DNA of 64,000 nt from Sepiola atlantica (taxonomy: Eukaryota; Mollusca; Cephalopoda; Sepiida; Sepiolidae). The DNA lies in contig CAUVYP010001208.1 in assembly GCA_963556195.1 (NCBI GenBank), forward strand, positions 2,356,001-2,420,000, in the 5' to 3' direction. Both the position numbers and the translations under genes were made by a program. Within the stretch, counting starts at the first letter, position 1. Each line of letters opens with the position of its first letter. Shown here piece after piece: positions 40,968 to 54,726 of this stretch. A model generated the notes under the pieces. It was not told the origin of the DNA and searched no databases. It saw only the letters and a program-made list of their open reading frames with translations.

Positions 40968-42454
40968 TTAGCGCGTTTTAAAGTTGATATCGCTTTTGTT
41001 TATAACTTCCACATTTATTCGAATTGTGCAACGAAACTTTGCAGACAGTCGCGGAGACAGATTTTCTACTGAGGTACCAAGTTTCAGAAGTGCAGCTCTT
41101 GTACTGCCGGAGATATGTCGATACAAACTGAATACGCAAAACATCAACAAAATTTAGCGCGTTTTAAAATTGATATCGCTTTTGTTTATAACTTCCACAT
41201 TTATTGGAATTGTGCAACGAGACTTTGCAGACAGTCTCGAATAGGCCTTATCTACTGAAGTACCAAGTTTCAGAAGTGCAGCTCTTGTATTGCCGGAGAT
41301 ATGTCGATACAAACTTAATACGCAAAACATCAACAAAATTTAGCGCGTTTTAAAGTTGATATCGCTTTCGTTTATAACTTCCACATTTATTCGAATTGTG
41401 CAACGAAACTTTGCAGACCGTCTCGAATAGGCCTTTTCTACTGAAGTACCAAGTTTCAGAATTGCAGCTCTTGTACTGCCGGAGATATGTCGATACAAAC
41501 TGAATACGCAAAACATCAACAAAATGTAGCGCGTTTTAAAGTTGATATCGCTTTTGTTTATAACTTCCACATTTATTCGAATTGTGCAACGAAACTTTGC
41601 AGACAGTCGCGGAGACAGATTCTCTACTGAAGTACCAAGTTTCAGAAGTGCAGCTCTTGTACTGCCGGAGATATATCGATACAAACTGAATACGCAAAAC
41701 ATCAACAAAATTTAGCGCGTTTGAAAATTGATATCGCTTTTGTTTATAACTTCCACATTTATTCGAATTGTGCAACGAGACTTTGCAGACAGTCTCGAAT
41801 AGGCCTTTTCTACTGAAGTACCAAGTTTCAGAAGTGCAGCTCTTGTATTGCCGGAGATACGTCGATACAAACTGAATACGCAAAACATCAACAAAATTTA
41901 GCGCGTTTTAAAGTTGATATCGCTTTCGTTTATAACTTCCACATTTATTCGAATTGTGCAACGAAACTTTGCAGACAGTCGCGGAGACACATTTTCCACT
42001 GAAGTACCAAGTTTCAGAAGTGCAGCTCTTGTACTGCCGGAGATATGTCGATACAAACTGAATACGCAAAACATCAACAAAATTTAGCGCGTTTTAAAGT
42101 TGATATCGCTTTTGTTTATAACTTCCACATTTATTCGAATTGTGCAACGAAACTTTGCAGACAGTCGCGGAGACACATTTTCTACTGAAGTACCAAGTTT
42201 CAGAAGTGCAGCTCTTGTACTGCCGGAGATATGTCGATACAAACTGAATACGCAAAACATCAACAAAATTTAGCGCGTTTTAAAGTTGATATCGCTTTTG
42301 TGTATAACTTCCACATTTATTCGAATTGTGCAACGAAACTTTGCAGACCGTCTCGAATAGGCCTTTTCTACTGAAGTACCAAGTTTCAGAATTGCAGCTC
42401 TTGTACTGCCGGAGATATGTCGACAAAACTGAATACGCAAAACATCAACAAAAT
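40968..42454. repeat. 8-mer higher-order repeat, copy 2 (1487 bp)
   Basis: It is nearly identical to 39481-40967. The only differences I found are GCAGCTTTTG against GCAGCTCTTG and two changes in the box-P monomer (GTTTCTAAC and CATCTTCTA in copy 1). Confidence 0.9.
42270..42454. repeat. 185-bp marker monomer with GTCGACAAAACTG
   Basis: This is the third consecutive copy of the marker monomer at 1487-bp spacing. It closes the second 8-mer. Confidence 0.94.
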
Positions 42455-42640
42455 TTAGCGCGTTTTAAAGTTGATATCGCTTTTGTTTATAACTTCCACA
42501 TTTATTCGAATTGTGCAACGAAACTTTGCAGACAGTCGCGGAGACAGATTTTCTACTGAGGTACCAAGTTTCAGAAGTGCAGCTCTTGTACTGCCGGAGA
42601 TATGTCGATACAAACTGAATACGCAAAACATCAACAAAAT

Positions 42641-42826
42641 TTAGCGCGTTTTAAAATTGATATCGCTTTTGTTTATAACTTGCACATTTATTGGAATTGT
42701 GCAACGAGACTTTGCACACAGTCTCGAATAGGCCTTTTCTACTGAAGTACCAAGTTTCAGAATTGCAGCTCTTGTACTGCCGGAGATATGTCGATACAAA
42801 CTGAATACGCAAAACATCAACAAAAT
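42641..42826. repeat. Hybrid monomer from a one-unit deletion
   Basis: The left part, with TTTTAAAATTG, TTGGAATTG and GCAACGAGAC, matches the monomer at 41154. The right part, with CAGAATTGCAG and CAAAATGTAGCG at its end, matches the next monomer at 41340. The join lies in or near the variable box, and the flanking monomers keep the 8-mer order. Loss of one monomer by unequal exchange explains this. Confidence 0.8.
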
Positions 42827-45800
42827 GTAGCGCGTTTTAAAGTTGATATCGCTTTTGTTTATAACTTCCACATTTATTCGAATTGTGCAACGAAACTTTG
42901 CAGACAGTCGCGGAGACAGATTCTCTACTGAAGTACCAAGTTTCAGAAGTGCAGCTCTTGTACTGCCGGAGATATGTCGATACAAACTGAATACGCAAAA
43001 CATCAACAAAATTTAGCGCGTTTGAAAATTGATATCGCTTTTGTTTATAACTTCCACATTTATTCGAATTGTGCAACGAGACTTTGCAGACAGTCTCGAA
43101 TAGGCCTTTTCTACTGAAGTACCAAGTTTCAGAATTGCAGCTCTTGTATTGCCGGAGATATGTCGATACAAACTTAATACGCAAAACATCAACAAAATTT
43201 AGCGCGTTTTAAAGTTGATATCGCTTTCGTTTATAACTTCCACATTTATTCGAATTGTGCAACGAAACTTTGAAGACCGTCTCGAATATGCCTTTTCTAC
43301 TGAAGTACCAAGTTTCAGAATTGCAGCTCTTGTACTGCCGGAGATATGTCGATACAAACTGAATACGCAAAACATCAACAAAATGTAGCGCGTTTTAAAG
43401 TTGATATCGCTTTTGTTTATAACTTCCACATTTATTCGAATTGTGCAACGAAACTTTGCAGACAGTCGCGGAGACAGATTCTCTACTGAAGTACCAAGTT
43501 TCAGAAGTGCAGCTCTTGTACTGCCGGAGATATGTCGATACAAACTGAATACGCAAAACATCAACAAAATTTACCGCGTTTGAAAATTGATATCGCTTTT
43601 GTTTATAACTTCCACATTTATTCGAATTGTTACACGAGACTTTGCAGACAGTCTCGAATAGGCCTTTTCTACTGAAGTACCAAGTTTCAGAAGTGCAGCT
43701 CTTGTATTGCCGGAGATACGTCGATACAAACTTAATACGCAAAACATCAACAAAATTTAGCGCGTTTTAAAGTTGATATCGCTTTCGTTTATAACTTCCA
43801 CATTTATTCGAATTGTGCAACGAAACTTTGCAGACAGTCGCGGAGACACATTTTCCACTGAAGTACCAAGTTTCAGAAGTGCAGCTCTTGTACTGCCGGA
43901 GATATGTCGATACAAACTGAATACGCAAAACATCAACAAAATTTAGCGCGTTTTAAAGTTGATATCGCTTTTGTTTATAACTTCCACATTTATTCGAATT
44001 GTGCAACGAAACTTTGCAGACAGTCGCGGAGACACATTTTCTACTGAAGTACCAAGTTTCAGAAGTGCAGCTCTTGTACTGCCGGAGATATGTCGATACA
44101 AACTGAATACGCAAAACATCAACAAAATTAAGCGCGTTTTAAAGTTGATATCGCTTTTGTTTATAACTTCCACATTTATTCGAATTGTGCAACGAAACTT
44201 TGCAGACAGTCTCGAATGGGCCTTTTCTACTGAAGTACCAAGTTTCAGAAGTGCAGCTCTTGTATTGCCGAAGATACGTCGATACAAACTTAATACGCAA
44301 AACATCAACAAAATTTAGCGCGTTTTAAAGTTGATATCGCTTTCGTTTATAACTTCCACATTTATTCGAATTGTGCAACGAAACTTTGCAGACAGTCGCG
44401 GAGACACATTTTCCACTGAAGTACCAAGTTTCAGAAGTGCAGCTCTTGTACTGCCGGAGATATGTCGATACAAACTGAATACGCAAAACATCAACAAAAT
44501 TTAGCGCGTTTTAAAGTTGATATCGCTTTTGTTTATAACTTCCACATTTATTCGAATTGTGCAACGAAACTTTGCAGACAGTCGCGGAGACACATTTTCT
44601 ACTGAAGTACCAAGTTTCAGAAGTGCAGCTTTTGTACTGCCGGAGATATGTCGATACAAACTGAATACGCAAAACATCAACAAAATTTAGCGCGTTTTAA
44701 AGTTGATATCGCTTTTGTTTATAACTTCCACATTTATTCGAATTGTGCAACGAAACTTTGCAGACAGTCTCGAATGGGCCCTTTCTACTGAAGTACCAAG
44801 TTTCAGAAGTGCAGCTCTTGTACTGCCGGAGATATGTCGATACAAACTGAATACGCAAAACATCAACAAAACTTAGCGCGTTTTAAAGTTGATATCGCTT
44901 TTGTTTATAACTTCCACATTTATTCGAATTGTGCAACGAAACTTTGCAGACAGTCGCGGAGACACATTTTCTACTGAAGTACCACGTTTCAGAAGTGCAG
45001 CTCTTGTACTGCCGGAGATATGTCGATACAAACTGAATACGCAAAACATCAACAAAATTTAGCGCGTTTTAAAGTTGATATCGCTTTTGTGTATAACTTC
45101 CACATTTATTCGAATTGTGCAACGAAACTTTGCAGACCGTCTCCAATAGGCCTTTTCTACTGAAGTACCAAGTTTCAGAATTGCAGCTCTTGTACTGCCG
45201 GAGATATGTCGATACAAACTGAATACGCAAAACATCAACAAAATTTAGCGCGTTTTAAAGTTGATATCGCTTTTGTTTATAACTTCCACATTTATTCGAA
45301 TTGTGCAACGAAACTTTGCAGACAGTCGCGGAGACAGATTTTCTACTGAAGTACCAAGTTTCAGAAGTGCAGCTCTTGTACTGCCGGAGATATGTCGATA
45401 CAAACTGAATACGCAAAACATCAACAAAATTTAGCGCGTTTTAAAATTGATATCGCTTTTGTTTATAACTTCCACATTTATTCGAATTGTTACACGAGAC
45501 TTTGCAGACAGTCTCGAATAGGCCTTTTCTACTGAAGTACTAAGTTTCAGAAGTGCAGCTCTTGTATTCCCGGAGATATGTCGATACAAACTTAATACGC
45601 AAAACATCAACAAAATTTAGCGCGTTTTAAAGTTGATATCGCTTTCGTTTATAACTTCCACATTTATTCGAATTGTGCAACGAAACTTTGCAGACAGTCG
45701 TGGAGACACATTTTCCACTGAAGTACCAAGTTTCAGAAGTGCAGCTCTAGTACTGCCGGAGATATGTCGATACAAACTGAATACGCAAAACATCAACAAA

Positions 45801-46732
45801 ATTTAGCGCGTTTTAAAGTTGATATCGCTTTTGTTTATAACTTCCACATTTATTCGAATTGTGCAACGAAACTTTGCCGACAGTCTCGAATAGGCCTTTT
45901 CTACTGAAGTACCAAGTTTCAGAAGTGCAGATCTTGTACTGCCGGAGATATGTCGATACAAACTGAATACGCAAAACATCAACAAAATTTAGCGCGTTTT
46001 AAAGTTGATATCGCTTTTGTTTATAACTTCCACATTTATTCGAATTGTGCAACGAAACTTTGCAGACAGTCGCGGAGACACATTTTCTACTGAAGTACCA
46101 CGTTTCAGAAGTGCAGCTCTTGTACTGCCGGAGATATGTCGATACAAACTGAATACGCAAAACATCAACAAAATTTAGCGCGTTTTAAAGTTGATATCGC
46201 TTTTGTTTATAACTTCCACATTTATTCGAATTGTGCAACGAAACTTTGCAGACAGTCTCGAATAGGCCCTTTCTACTGAAGTACCAAGTTTCAGAAGTGC
46301 AGCTCTTGTACTGCCGGAGATATGTCGATACAAACTGAATACGCAAAACATCAACAAAATTTAGCGCGTTTTAAAGTTGATATCGCTTTTGTTTATAACT
46401 TCCACATTTATTCGAATTGTGCAACGAAACTTTGCAGACAGTCGCGGAGACACATTTTCTACTGAAGTACCACGTTTCAGAAGTGCAGCTCTTGTACTGC
46501 CGGAGATATGTCGATACAAACTGAATACGCAAAACATCAACAAAATTTAGCGCGTTTTAAAGTTGATATCGCTTTTGTTTATAACTTCCACATTTAGTCG
46601 AATTGTGCAACGAAACTTTGCAGACAGTCGCGGAGACACATTTTCTACTGAAGTACCAAGTTTCAGAGGTGCAGCTCTTGTACTGCCGGAGATATGTCGA
46701 TACAAACTGAATACGCAAAACATCAACAAAAT

Positions 46733-46917
46733 TTAGCGCGTTTTAAAGTTGATATCGCTTTTGTGTATAACTTCCACATTTATTCGAATTGTGCAACGAA
46801 ACTTTGCAGACCGTCTCGAATAGGCCTTTTCTACTGAAGTACCAAGTTTCAGAATTGCAGCTCTTGTACTGCCGGAGATATGTCGACAAAACTGAATACG
46901 CAAAACATCAACAAAAT
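46733..46917. repeat. 185-bp marker monomer with GTCGACAAAACTG
   Basis: This is the fourth copy of the marker monomer, again followed by the GAGGTACC, CGCGGAGACAGATTT monomer. Confidence 0.94.
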
Positions 46918-49900
46918 TTAGCGCGTTTTAAAGTTGATATCGCTTTTGTTTATAACTTCCACATTTATTCGAATTGTGCAACGAAACTTTGCAGACAGTC
47001 GCGGAGACAGATTTTCTACTGAGGTACCAAGTTTCAGAAGTGCAGCTCTTGTACTGCCGGAGATATGTCGATACAAACTGAATACGCAAAACATCAACAA
47101 AATTTAGCGCGTTTTAAAATTGATATCGCTTTTGTTTATAACTTCCACATTTATTGGAATTGTGCAACGAGACTTTGCAGACAGTCTCGAATAGGCCTTT
47201 TCTACTGAAGTACCAAGTTTCAGAAGTGCAGCTCTTGTATTGCCGGAGATATGTCGATACAAACTTAATACGCAAAACATCAACAAAATTTAGCGCGTTT
47301 TAAAGTTGATATCGCTTTCGTTTATAACTTCCACATTTATTCGAATTGTGCAACGAAACTTTGCAGACCGTCTCGAATAGGCCTTTTCTACTGAAGTACC
47401 AAGTTTCAGAATTGCAGCTCTTGTACTGCCGGAGATATGTCGATACAAACTGAATACGCAAAACATCAACAAAATGTAGCGCGTTTTAAAGTTGATATCG
47501 CTTTTGTTTATAACTTCCACATTTATTCGAATTGTGCAACGAAACTTTGCAGACAGTCGCGGAGACAGATTCTCTACTGAAGTACCAAGTTTCAGAAGTG
47601 CAGCTCTTGTACTGCCGGAGATATGTCGATACAAACTGAATACGCAAAACATCAACAAAATTTAGCGCGTTTGAAAATTGATATCGCTTTTGTTTATAAC
47701 TTCCACATTTATTCGAATTGTGCAACGAAACTTTGCAGACAGTCTCGAATAGGCCTTTTCTACTGAAGTACCAAGTTTCAGAAGTGCAGCTCTTGTATTG
47801 CCGGAGATATGTCGATACAAACTTAATACGGAAAACATCAACAAAATTTAGCGCGTTTTAAAGTTGATATCGCTTTCGTTTATAACTTCCACATTTATTC
47901 GAATTGTGCAACGAAACTTTGCAGACAGTCGCGGAGACACATTTTCCACTGAAGTACCAAGTTTCAGAAGTGCAGCTCTTGTACTGCCGCAGATATGTAC
48001 ATACAAACTGAATACGCAAAACATCAACAAAATTTAGCGCGTTTTAAAGTTGATATCGCTTTTGTTTATAACTTCCACATTTATTCGAATTGTGCAACGA
48101 AACTTTGCAGACAGTCGCGGAGACACATTTTCTACTGAAGTACCAAGTTTCAGAAGTGCAGCTCTTGTACTGCCGGAGATATGTCGATACAAACTGAATA
48201 CGCAAAACATCAACAAAATTTAGCGCGTTTTAAAGTTGATATCGCTTTTGTTTATAACTTCCACATTTATTCGAATTGTGCAACGAAACTTTGCAGACAG
48301 TCGCGGAGACACATTTTCTACTGAAGTACCAAGTTTCAGAAGTGCAGCTCTTGTACTGCAGGTGATATGTCGATACAAACTGAATACGCAAAACATCAAC
48401 AAAATTTAGCGCGTTTTAAAGTTGATATCGCTTTTGTGTATAACTTCCACATTTATTCGAATTGTGCAACGAAACTTTGCAGACCGTCTCCAATAGGCCT
48501 TTTCTACTGAAGTACTAAGTTTCAGAATTGCAGCTCTTGTACTGCCGGAGATATGTCGATACAAACTGAATACGCAAAACATCAACAAAATTTAGCGCGT
48601 TTTAAAGTTGATATCGCTTTTGTTTATAACTTCCACATTTATTCGAATTGTGCAACGAAACTTTGCAGACAGTCGCGGAGACAGATTTACTACTGAAGTA
48701 CCAAGTTTCAGAAGTGCAGCTCTTGTACTGCCGGAGATATGTCGATACAAACTGAATACGCAAAACATCAACAAAATTTAGCGCGTTTTAAAATTGATAT
48801 CGCTTTTGTTTATAACTTCCACATTTATTCGAATTGTTACACGAGACTTTGCAGACAGTCTCGAATAGGCCTTTTCTACTGAAGTACTAAGTTTCAGAAG
48901 TGCAGCTCTTGTATTCCCGGAGATATGTCGATACAAACTTAATACGCAAAACATCAACAAAATTTAGCGCGTTTTAAAGTTGATATCGCTTTCGTTTATA
49001 ACTTCCACATTTATTCGAATTGTGCAACGAAACTTTGCAGACAGTCGTGGAGACACATTTTCCACTGAAGTACCAAGTTTCAGAAGTGCAGCTCTAGTAC
49101 TGCCGGAGATATTTCGATACAAACTGAATACGCAAAACATCAACAAAATTTAGCGCGTTTTAAAGTTGATATCGCTTTTGTTTATAACTTCCACATTTAT
49201 TCGAATTGTGCAACGAAACTTTGCAGACAGTCTCGAATGGGCCTTTTCTACTGAAGTACCAAGTTTCAGAAGTGCAGCTCTTGTACTGCCGGAGATATGT
49301 CGATACAAACTGAATACGCAAAACATCAACAAAATTTAGCGCGTTTTAAAGTTGATATCGCTTTTGTTTATAACTTCCACATTTATTCGAATTGTGCAAC
49401 GAAACTTTGCAGACAGTCGCGGAGACACATTTTCTACTGAAGTACCACGTTTCAGAAGTGCAGCTCTTGTACTGCCGGAGATATGTCGATACAAACTGAA
49501 TACGCAAAACATCAACAAAATTTAGCGCGTTTTAAAGTTGATATCGCTTTTGTTTATAACTTCCACATTTATTCGAATTGTGCAACGAAACTTTGCAGAC
49601 AGTCTCGAATGGGCCCTTTCTACTGCAGTACCAAGTTTCAGAAGTGCAGCTCTTGTACTGCCGGAGATATGTCGATACAAACTGAATACGCAAAACATCA
49701 ACAAAATTTAGCGCGTTTTAAAGTTGATATCGCTTTTGTTTATAACTTCCACATTTATTCGAATTGTGCAACGAAACTTTGCAGACAGTCGCGGAGACAC
49801 ATTTTCTACTGAAGTACCACGTTTCAGAAGTGCAGCTCTTGTACTGCCGGAGATATGTCGATACAAACTGAATACGCAAAACATCAACAAGATTTAGCGC

Positions 49901-50079
49901 GTTTTAAAGTCGATATCGCTTTTGTTTATAACTTCCACATTTATTCGAATTGTGCAACGAAACTTTGCAGACAGTCGCGGAGACACATTTTCTACTGAAG
50001 TACCAAGTTTCAGAAGTGCAGCTCTTGTACTGCCGGAGATATGTCGATACAAACTGAATACGCAAAACATCAACAAAAT

Positions 50080-50264
50080 TTAGCGCGTTTTAAAGTTGAT
50101 ATCGCTTTTGTGTATAACTTCAACATTTATTCGAATTGTGCAACGAAACTTTGCAGACCGTCTCGAATAGGCCTTTTCTACTGAAGTACCAAGTTTCAGA
50201 ATTGCAGCTCTTGTACTGCCGGAGATATGTCGACAAAACTGAATACGCAAAACATCAACAAAAT
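50080..50264. repeat. 185-bp marker monomer with GTCGACAAAACTG
   Basis: This is the fifth copy of the marker monomer, here in the first 17-mer, with a private CTTCAACATTT change. Confidence 0.94.
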
Positions 50265-50450
50265 TTAGCGCGTTTTAAAGTTGATATCGCTTTTGTTTAT
50301 AACTTCCAGATTTATTCGAATTGTGCAACGAAACTTTGCAGACAGTCGCGGAGACAGATTTTCTACTGAGGTACCAAGTTTCAGAAGTGCAGCTCTTGTA
50401 CTGCCGGAGATATGTCGATACAAACTGAATACGCAAAACATCAACAAAAT

Positions 50451-50636
50451 TTAGCGCGTTTTAAAGTTGATATCGCTTTTGTTTATAACTTCCACATTTA
50501 TTCGAATTGTGCAACGAAACTTTGTAGACAGTCGCGGATAGGCCTTTTCTACTGAAGTACCAAGTTTCAGAAGTGCAGCTCTTGTACTGCCGGAGATATG
50601 TCGATACAAACCGAATACGCAAAACATCAACAAAAT
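50451..50636. repeat. First P/Q hybrid-box monomer (TTTGTAGACAGTCGCGGATAGG type)
   Basis: The box joins the left part of P (GTCGCGGA) to the right part of Q (TAGGCCTTTT). The monomer also carries TTTGTAGAC and AAACCGAATAC. It is absent from the left 50 kb and recurs at 53612, 55098, 56958, 58632, 60120, 61608, 62724 and 63840, where it opens each higher-order unit. Confidence 0.88.
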
Positions 50637-53600
50637 TTAGCGCGTTTTAAAGTTGATATCGCTTTTGTTTATAACTTCCACATTTATTCGAATTGTGCAA
50701 CGAAACTTTGCAGACAGTCGCGGAGACAGATTCTCTACTGAAGTACCAAGTTTCAGAAGTGCAGCTCTTGTACTGCCGGAGATATGTCGATACAAACTGA
50801 ATACGCAAAACATCAACAAAATTTAGCGCGTTTGAAAATTGATATCGCTTTTGTTTATAACTTCCACATTTATTCGAATTGTGCAACGAAACTTTGCAGA
50901 CAGTCTCGAATAGGCCTTTTCTACTGAAGTACCAAGTTTCAGAAGTGCAGCTCTTGTATTGCCGGAGATATGTCGATACAAACTTAATACGGAAAACATC
51001 AACAAAATTTAGCGCGTTTTAAAGTTGATATCGCTTTCGTTTATAACTTCCACATTTATTCGAATTGTGCAACGAAACTTTGCAGACAGTCGCGGAGACA
51101 CATTTTCCACTGAAGTACCAAGTTTCAGAAGTGCAGCTCTTGTACTGCCGCAGATATGTCGATACAAACTGAATACGCAAAACATCAACAAAATTTAGCG
51201 CGTTTTAAAGTTGATATCGCTTTTGTTTATAACTTCCACATTTATTCGAATTGTGCAACGAAACTTTGCAGACAGTCGCGGAGACACATTTTCTACTGAA
51301 GTACCAAGTTTCAGAAGTGCAGCTCTTGTACTGCCGGAGATATGTCGATACAAACTGAATACGCAAAACATCAACAAAATTTAGCGCGTTTTAAAGTTGA
51401 TATCGCTTTTGTTTATAACTTCCACATTTATTCGAATTGTGCAACGAAACTTTGCAGACAGTCGCGGAGACACATTTTCTACTGAAGTACCAAGTTTCAG
51501 AAGTGCAGCTCTTGTACTGCCGGAGATATGTCGATACAAACTGAATACGCAAAACATCAACAAAATTTAGCGCGTTTTAAAGTTGATATCGCTTTTGTGT
51601 ATAACTTCCACATTTATTCGAATTGTGCAACGAAACTTTGCAGACCGTCTCCAATAGGCCTTTTCTACTGAAGTACCAAGTTTCAGAAGTGCAGCTCTTG
51701 TACTGCCGGAGATATGTCGATACAAACTGAATACGACAAACATCAACAAAATTTAGCGCGTTTTAAAGTTGATATCGCTTTTGTTTATAACTTCCACATT
51801 TATTCGAATTGTGCAACGAAACTTTGCAGACAGTCGCGGAGACAGATTTTCTACTGAAGTACCAAGTTTCAGAAGTGCAGCTCTTGTACTGCCGGAGATA
51901 TGTCGATACAAACTGAATACGCAAAACATCAACAAAATTTAGCGCGTTTTAAAATTGATATCGCTTTTGTTTATAACTTCCACATTTATTCGAATTGTTA
52001 CACGAGACTTTGCAGACAGTCTCGAATAGGCCTTTTCTACTGAAGTACCAAGTTTCAGAAGTGCAGCTCTTGTATTCCCGGAGATATGTCGATACAAACT
52101 TAATACGCAAAACATCAACAAAATTTAGCGCGTTTTAAAGTTGATATCGCTTTCGTTTATAACTTCCACATTTATTCGAATTGTGCAACGAAACTTTGCA
52201 GACAGTCGTGGAGACACATTTTCCACTGAAGTACCAAGTTTCAGAAGTGCAGCTCTAGTACTGCCGGAGATATGTCGATACAAACTGAATACGCAAAACA
52301 TCAACAAAATTTAGCGCGTTTTAAAGTTGATATCGCTTTTGTTTATAACTTCCACATTTATTCGAATTGTGCAACGAAACTTTGCAGACAGTCTCGAATG
52401 GGCCTTTTCTACTGAAGTACCAAGTTTCAGAAGTGCAGCTCTTGTACTGCCGGAGATATGTCGATACAAACTGAATACGCAAAACATCAACAAAATTTAG
52501 CGCGTTTTAAAGTTGATATCGCTTTTGTTTATAACTTCCACATTTATTCGAATTGTGCAACGAAACTTTGCAGACAGTCGCGGAGACACATTTTCTACTG
52601 AAGTACCACGTTTCAGAAGTGCAGCTCTTGTACTGCCGGAGATATGTCGATACAAACTGAATACGCAAAACATCAACAAAATTTAGCGCGTTTTAAAGTT
52701 GATATCGCTTTTGTTTATAACTTCCACATTTATTCGAATTGTGCAACGAAACTTTGCAGACAGTCTCGAATGGGCCCTTTCTACTGCAGTACCAAGTTTC
52801 AGAAGTGCAGCTCTTGTACTGCCGGAGATATGTCGATACAAACTGAATACGCAAAACATCAACAAAATTTAGCGCGTTTTAAAGTTGATATCGCTTTTGT
52901 TTATAACTTCCACATTTATTCGAATTGTGCAACGAAACTTTGCAGACAGTCGCGGAGACACATTTTCTACTGAAGTACCACGTTTCAGAAGTGCAGCTCT
53001 TGTACTGCCAGAGATATGTCGATACAAACTGAATACGCAAAACATCAACAAGATTTAGCGCGTTTTAAAGTCGATATCGCTTTTGTTTATAACTTCTACA
53101 TTTATTCGAATTGTGCAACGAAACTTTGCAGACAGTCGCGGAGACACATTTTCTACTGAAGTACCAAGTTTCAGAAGTGCAGCTCTTGTACTGCCGGAGA
53201 TATGTCGATACAAACTGAATACGCAAAACATCAACAAAATTTAGCGCGTTTTAAAGTTGATATCGCTTTTGTGTATAACTTCCACATTTATTCGAATTGT
53301 GCAACGAAACTTTGCAGACCGTCTCGAATAGGCCTTTTCTACTGAAGTACCAAGTTTCAGAATTGCAGCTCTTGTACTGCCGGAGATATGTCGACAAAAC
53401 TGAATACGCAAAACATCAACAAAATTTAGCGCGTTTTAAAGTTGATATCGCTTTTGTTTATAACTTCCACATTTATTCGAATTGTGCAACGAAACTTTGC
53501 AGACAGTCGCGGAGACAGATTTTCTACTGAGGTACCAAGTTTCAGAAGTGCAGCTCTTGTACTGCCGGAGATATGTCGATACAAACTGAATACGCAAAAC

Positions 53601-53797
53601 ATCAACAAAATTTAGCGCGTTTTAAAGTTGATATCGCTTTTGTTTATAACTTCCACATTTATTCGAATTGTGCAACGAAACTTTGTAGACAGTCGCGGAT
53701 AGGCCTTTTCTACTGAAGTACCAAGTTTCAGAAGTGCAGCTCTTGTACTGCCGGAGATATGTCGATACAAACCGAATACGCAAAACATCAACAAAAT
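50637..53797. repeat. 17-mer higher-order repeat, copy 2 (3161 bp)
   Basis: This is the direct tandem copy of 47476-50636 with a small number of single-base differences, for example GCAGGTGATATG against GCCGGAGATATG and GGAGATATTTCG against GGAGATATGTCG. The match ends at 53797, where the R-box subfamily begins. Confidence 0.91.
53241..53425. repeat. 185-bp marker monomer with GTCGACAAAACTG
   Basis: This is the sixth copy of the marker monomer, exactly 3161 bp after the one at 50080. Confidence 0.94.
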
Positions 53798-53983
53798 TTA
53801 GCGCGTTTTAAAGTTGATATCGCTTTTGTTTATAACTTCCACATTTATTCGAATTGTGCAACGAAACTTTGCACAGATTAGCCGAGTCACATGTTCTACG
53901 GAAGTACCAAGTTTCAGAAGTGCAGCTCTTTTACTGCCGGAGATATGTCGATACAAACTGAATACGCAAAACATCAACAAAAT

Positions 53984-54168
53984 TTAGCGCGTTTTAAAGT
54001 TGATATCGCTTTTGTTTATAACTTCCACATTTATTCGAATTGTGCAACGAAATTTTGCACAGATTAGCGGAGGCACATTTTCTACTGAAGTACCAAGTTT
54101 CAGAAGTGCAGCTCTTGTACTGCCGGAGATATGTCGATACAAACTGAATACGCAAAACATCAACAAAT
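53984..54168. repeat. 185-bp R-box monomer, 1-bp deletion near its right end
   Basis: The junction reads CATCAACAAATTTAGCG instead of CATCAACAAAATTTAGCG. This deletion is private and is not seen in the otherwise matching monomer at 55470. Confidence 0.92.
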
Positions 54169-54726
54169 TTAGCGCGTTTTAAAGTTGATATCGCTTTTGT
54201 TTATAACTTCCACATTTATTCGAATTGTGCAACGAAACTTTGCAGACAGTCGCGGAGACACATGTTCTACTGAAGTACCAAGTTTCAGAAGTGCAGCTCT
54301 TGTACTGCCGGAGATATGTCGATACAAACTGAATACGCAAAACATCAACAAAATTTAGCGCGTTTTAAAGTTGATATCGCTTTTGTTTATAACTTCCACA
54401 TTTATTCGAATTATGCAACGAAATTTTGCACAGATTAGCGGAGGCACATTTTCTACTGAAGTACCAAGTTTCAGAAGTGCAGCTCTTGTACTGCCGGAGA
54501 TATGTCGATACAAACTGAATACGCAAAACATCAACAAAATTTAGCGCGTTTTAAAGTCGATATCGCTTTTGTTTATAACTTCCACATTTATTCGAATTGT
54601 GCAACGAAACTTTGCAGACAGTCGCGGAGACACATTTTCTACTGAAGTACCAAGTTTCAGAAGTGCAGCTCTTGTACTGCCGGAGATATGTCGATACAAA
54701 CTGAATACGCAAAACATCAACAAAAT

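Larger units (their letters stand above)
42455..47475. repeat. Mosaic block of 8-mer-related monomers
   Basis: This block of 27 monomers starts as a third 8-mer copy but loses one monomer at the hybrid unit 42641. It then mixes the GCGTTTGAAAATTG, CAAAATGTAGCG, TTTTCCACTG and TACCACGTTTC types. From 44687 to about 46360 the order resembles 37436-39109 (offset 7251), and from 46918 it resembles 39481 onward. It contains no other sequence. Confidence 0.8.
47476..50636. repeat. 17-mer higher-order repeat, copy 1 (3161 bp)
   Basis: Seventeen monomers, one of them 185 bp, recur from 50637. Shared marks are GCGTTTGAAAATTG, TTAATACGGAAAAC, GCCGCAGATATG, CCGTCTCCAATAGG, GTTACACGAGAC, CGTGGAGACAC, TACTGCAGTACC, AAAGTCGATATCG, the GTCGAC marker monomer and a final monomer with TTTGTAGACAGTCGCGGATAGG. 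Confidence 0.91.
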
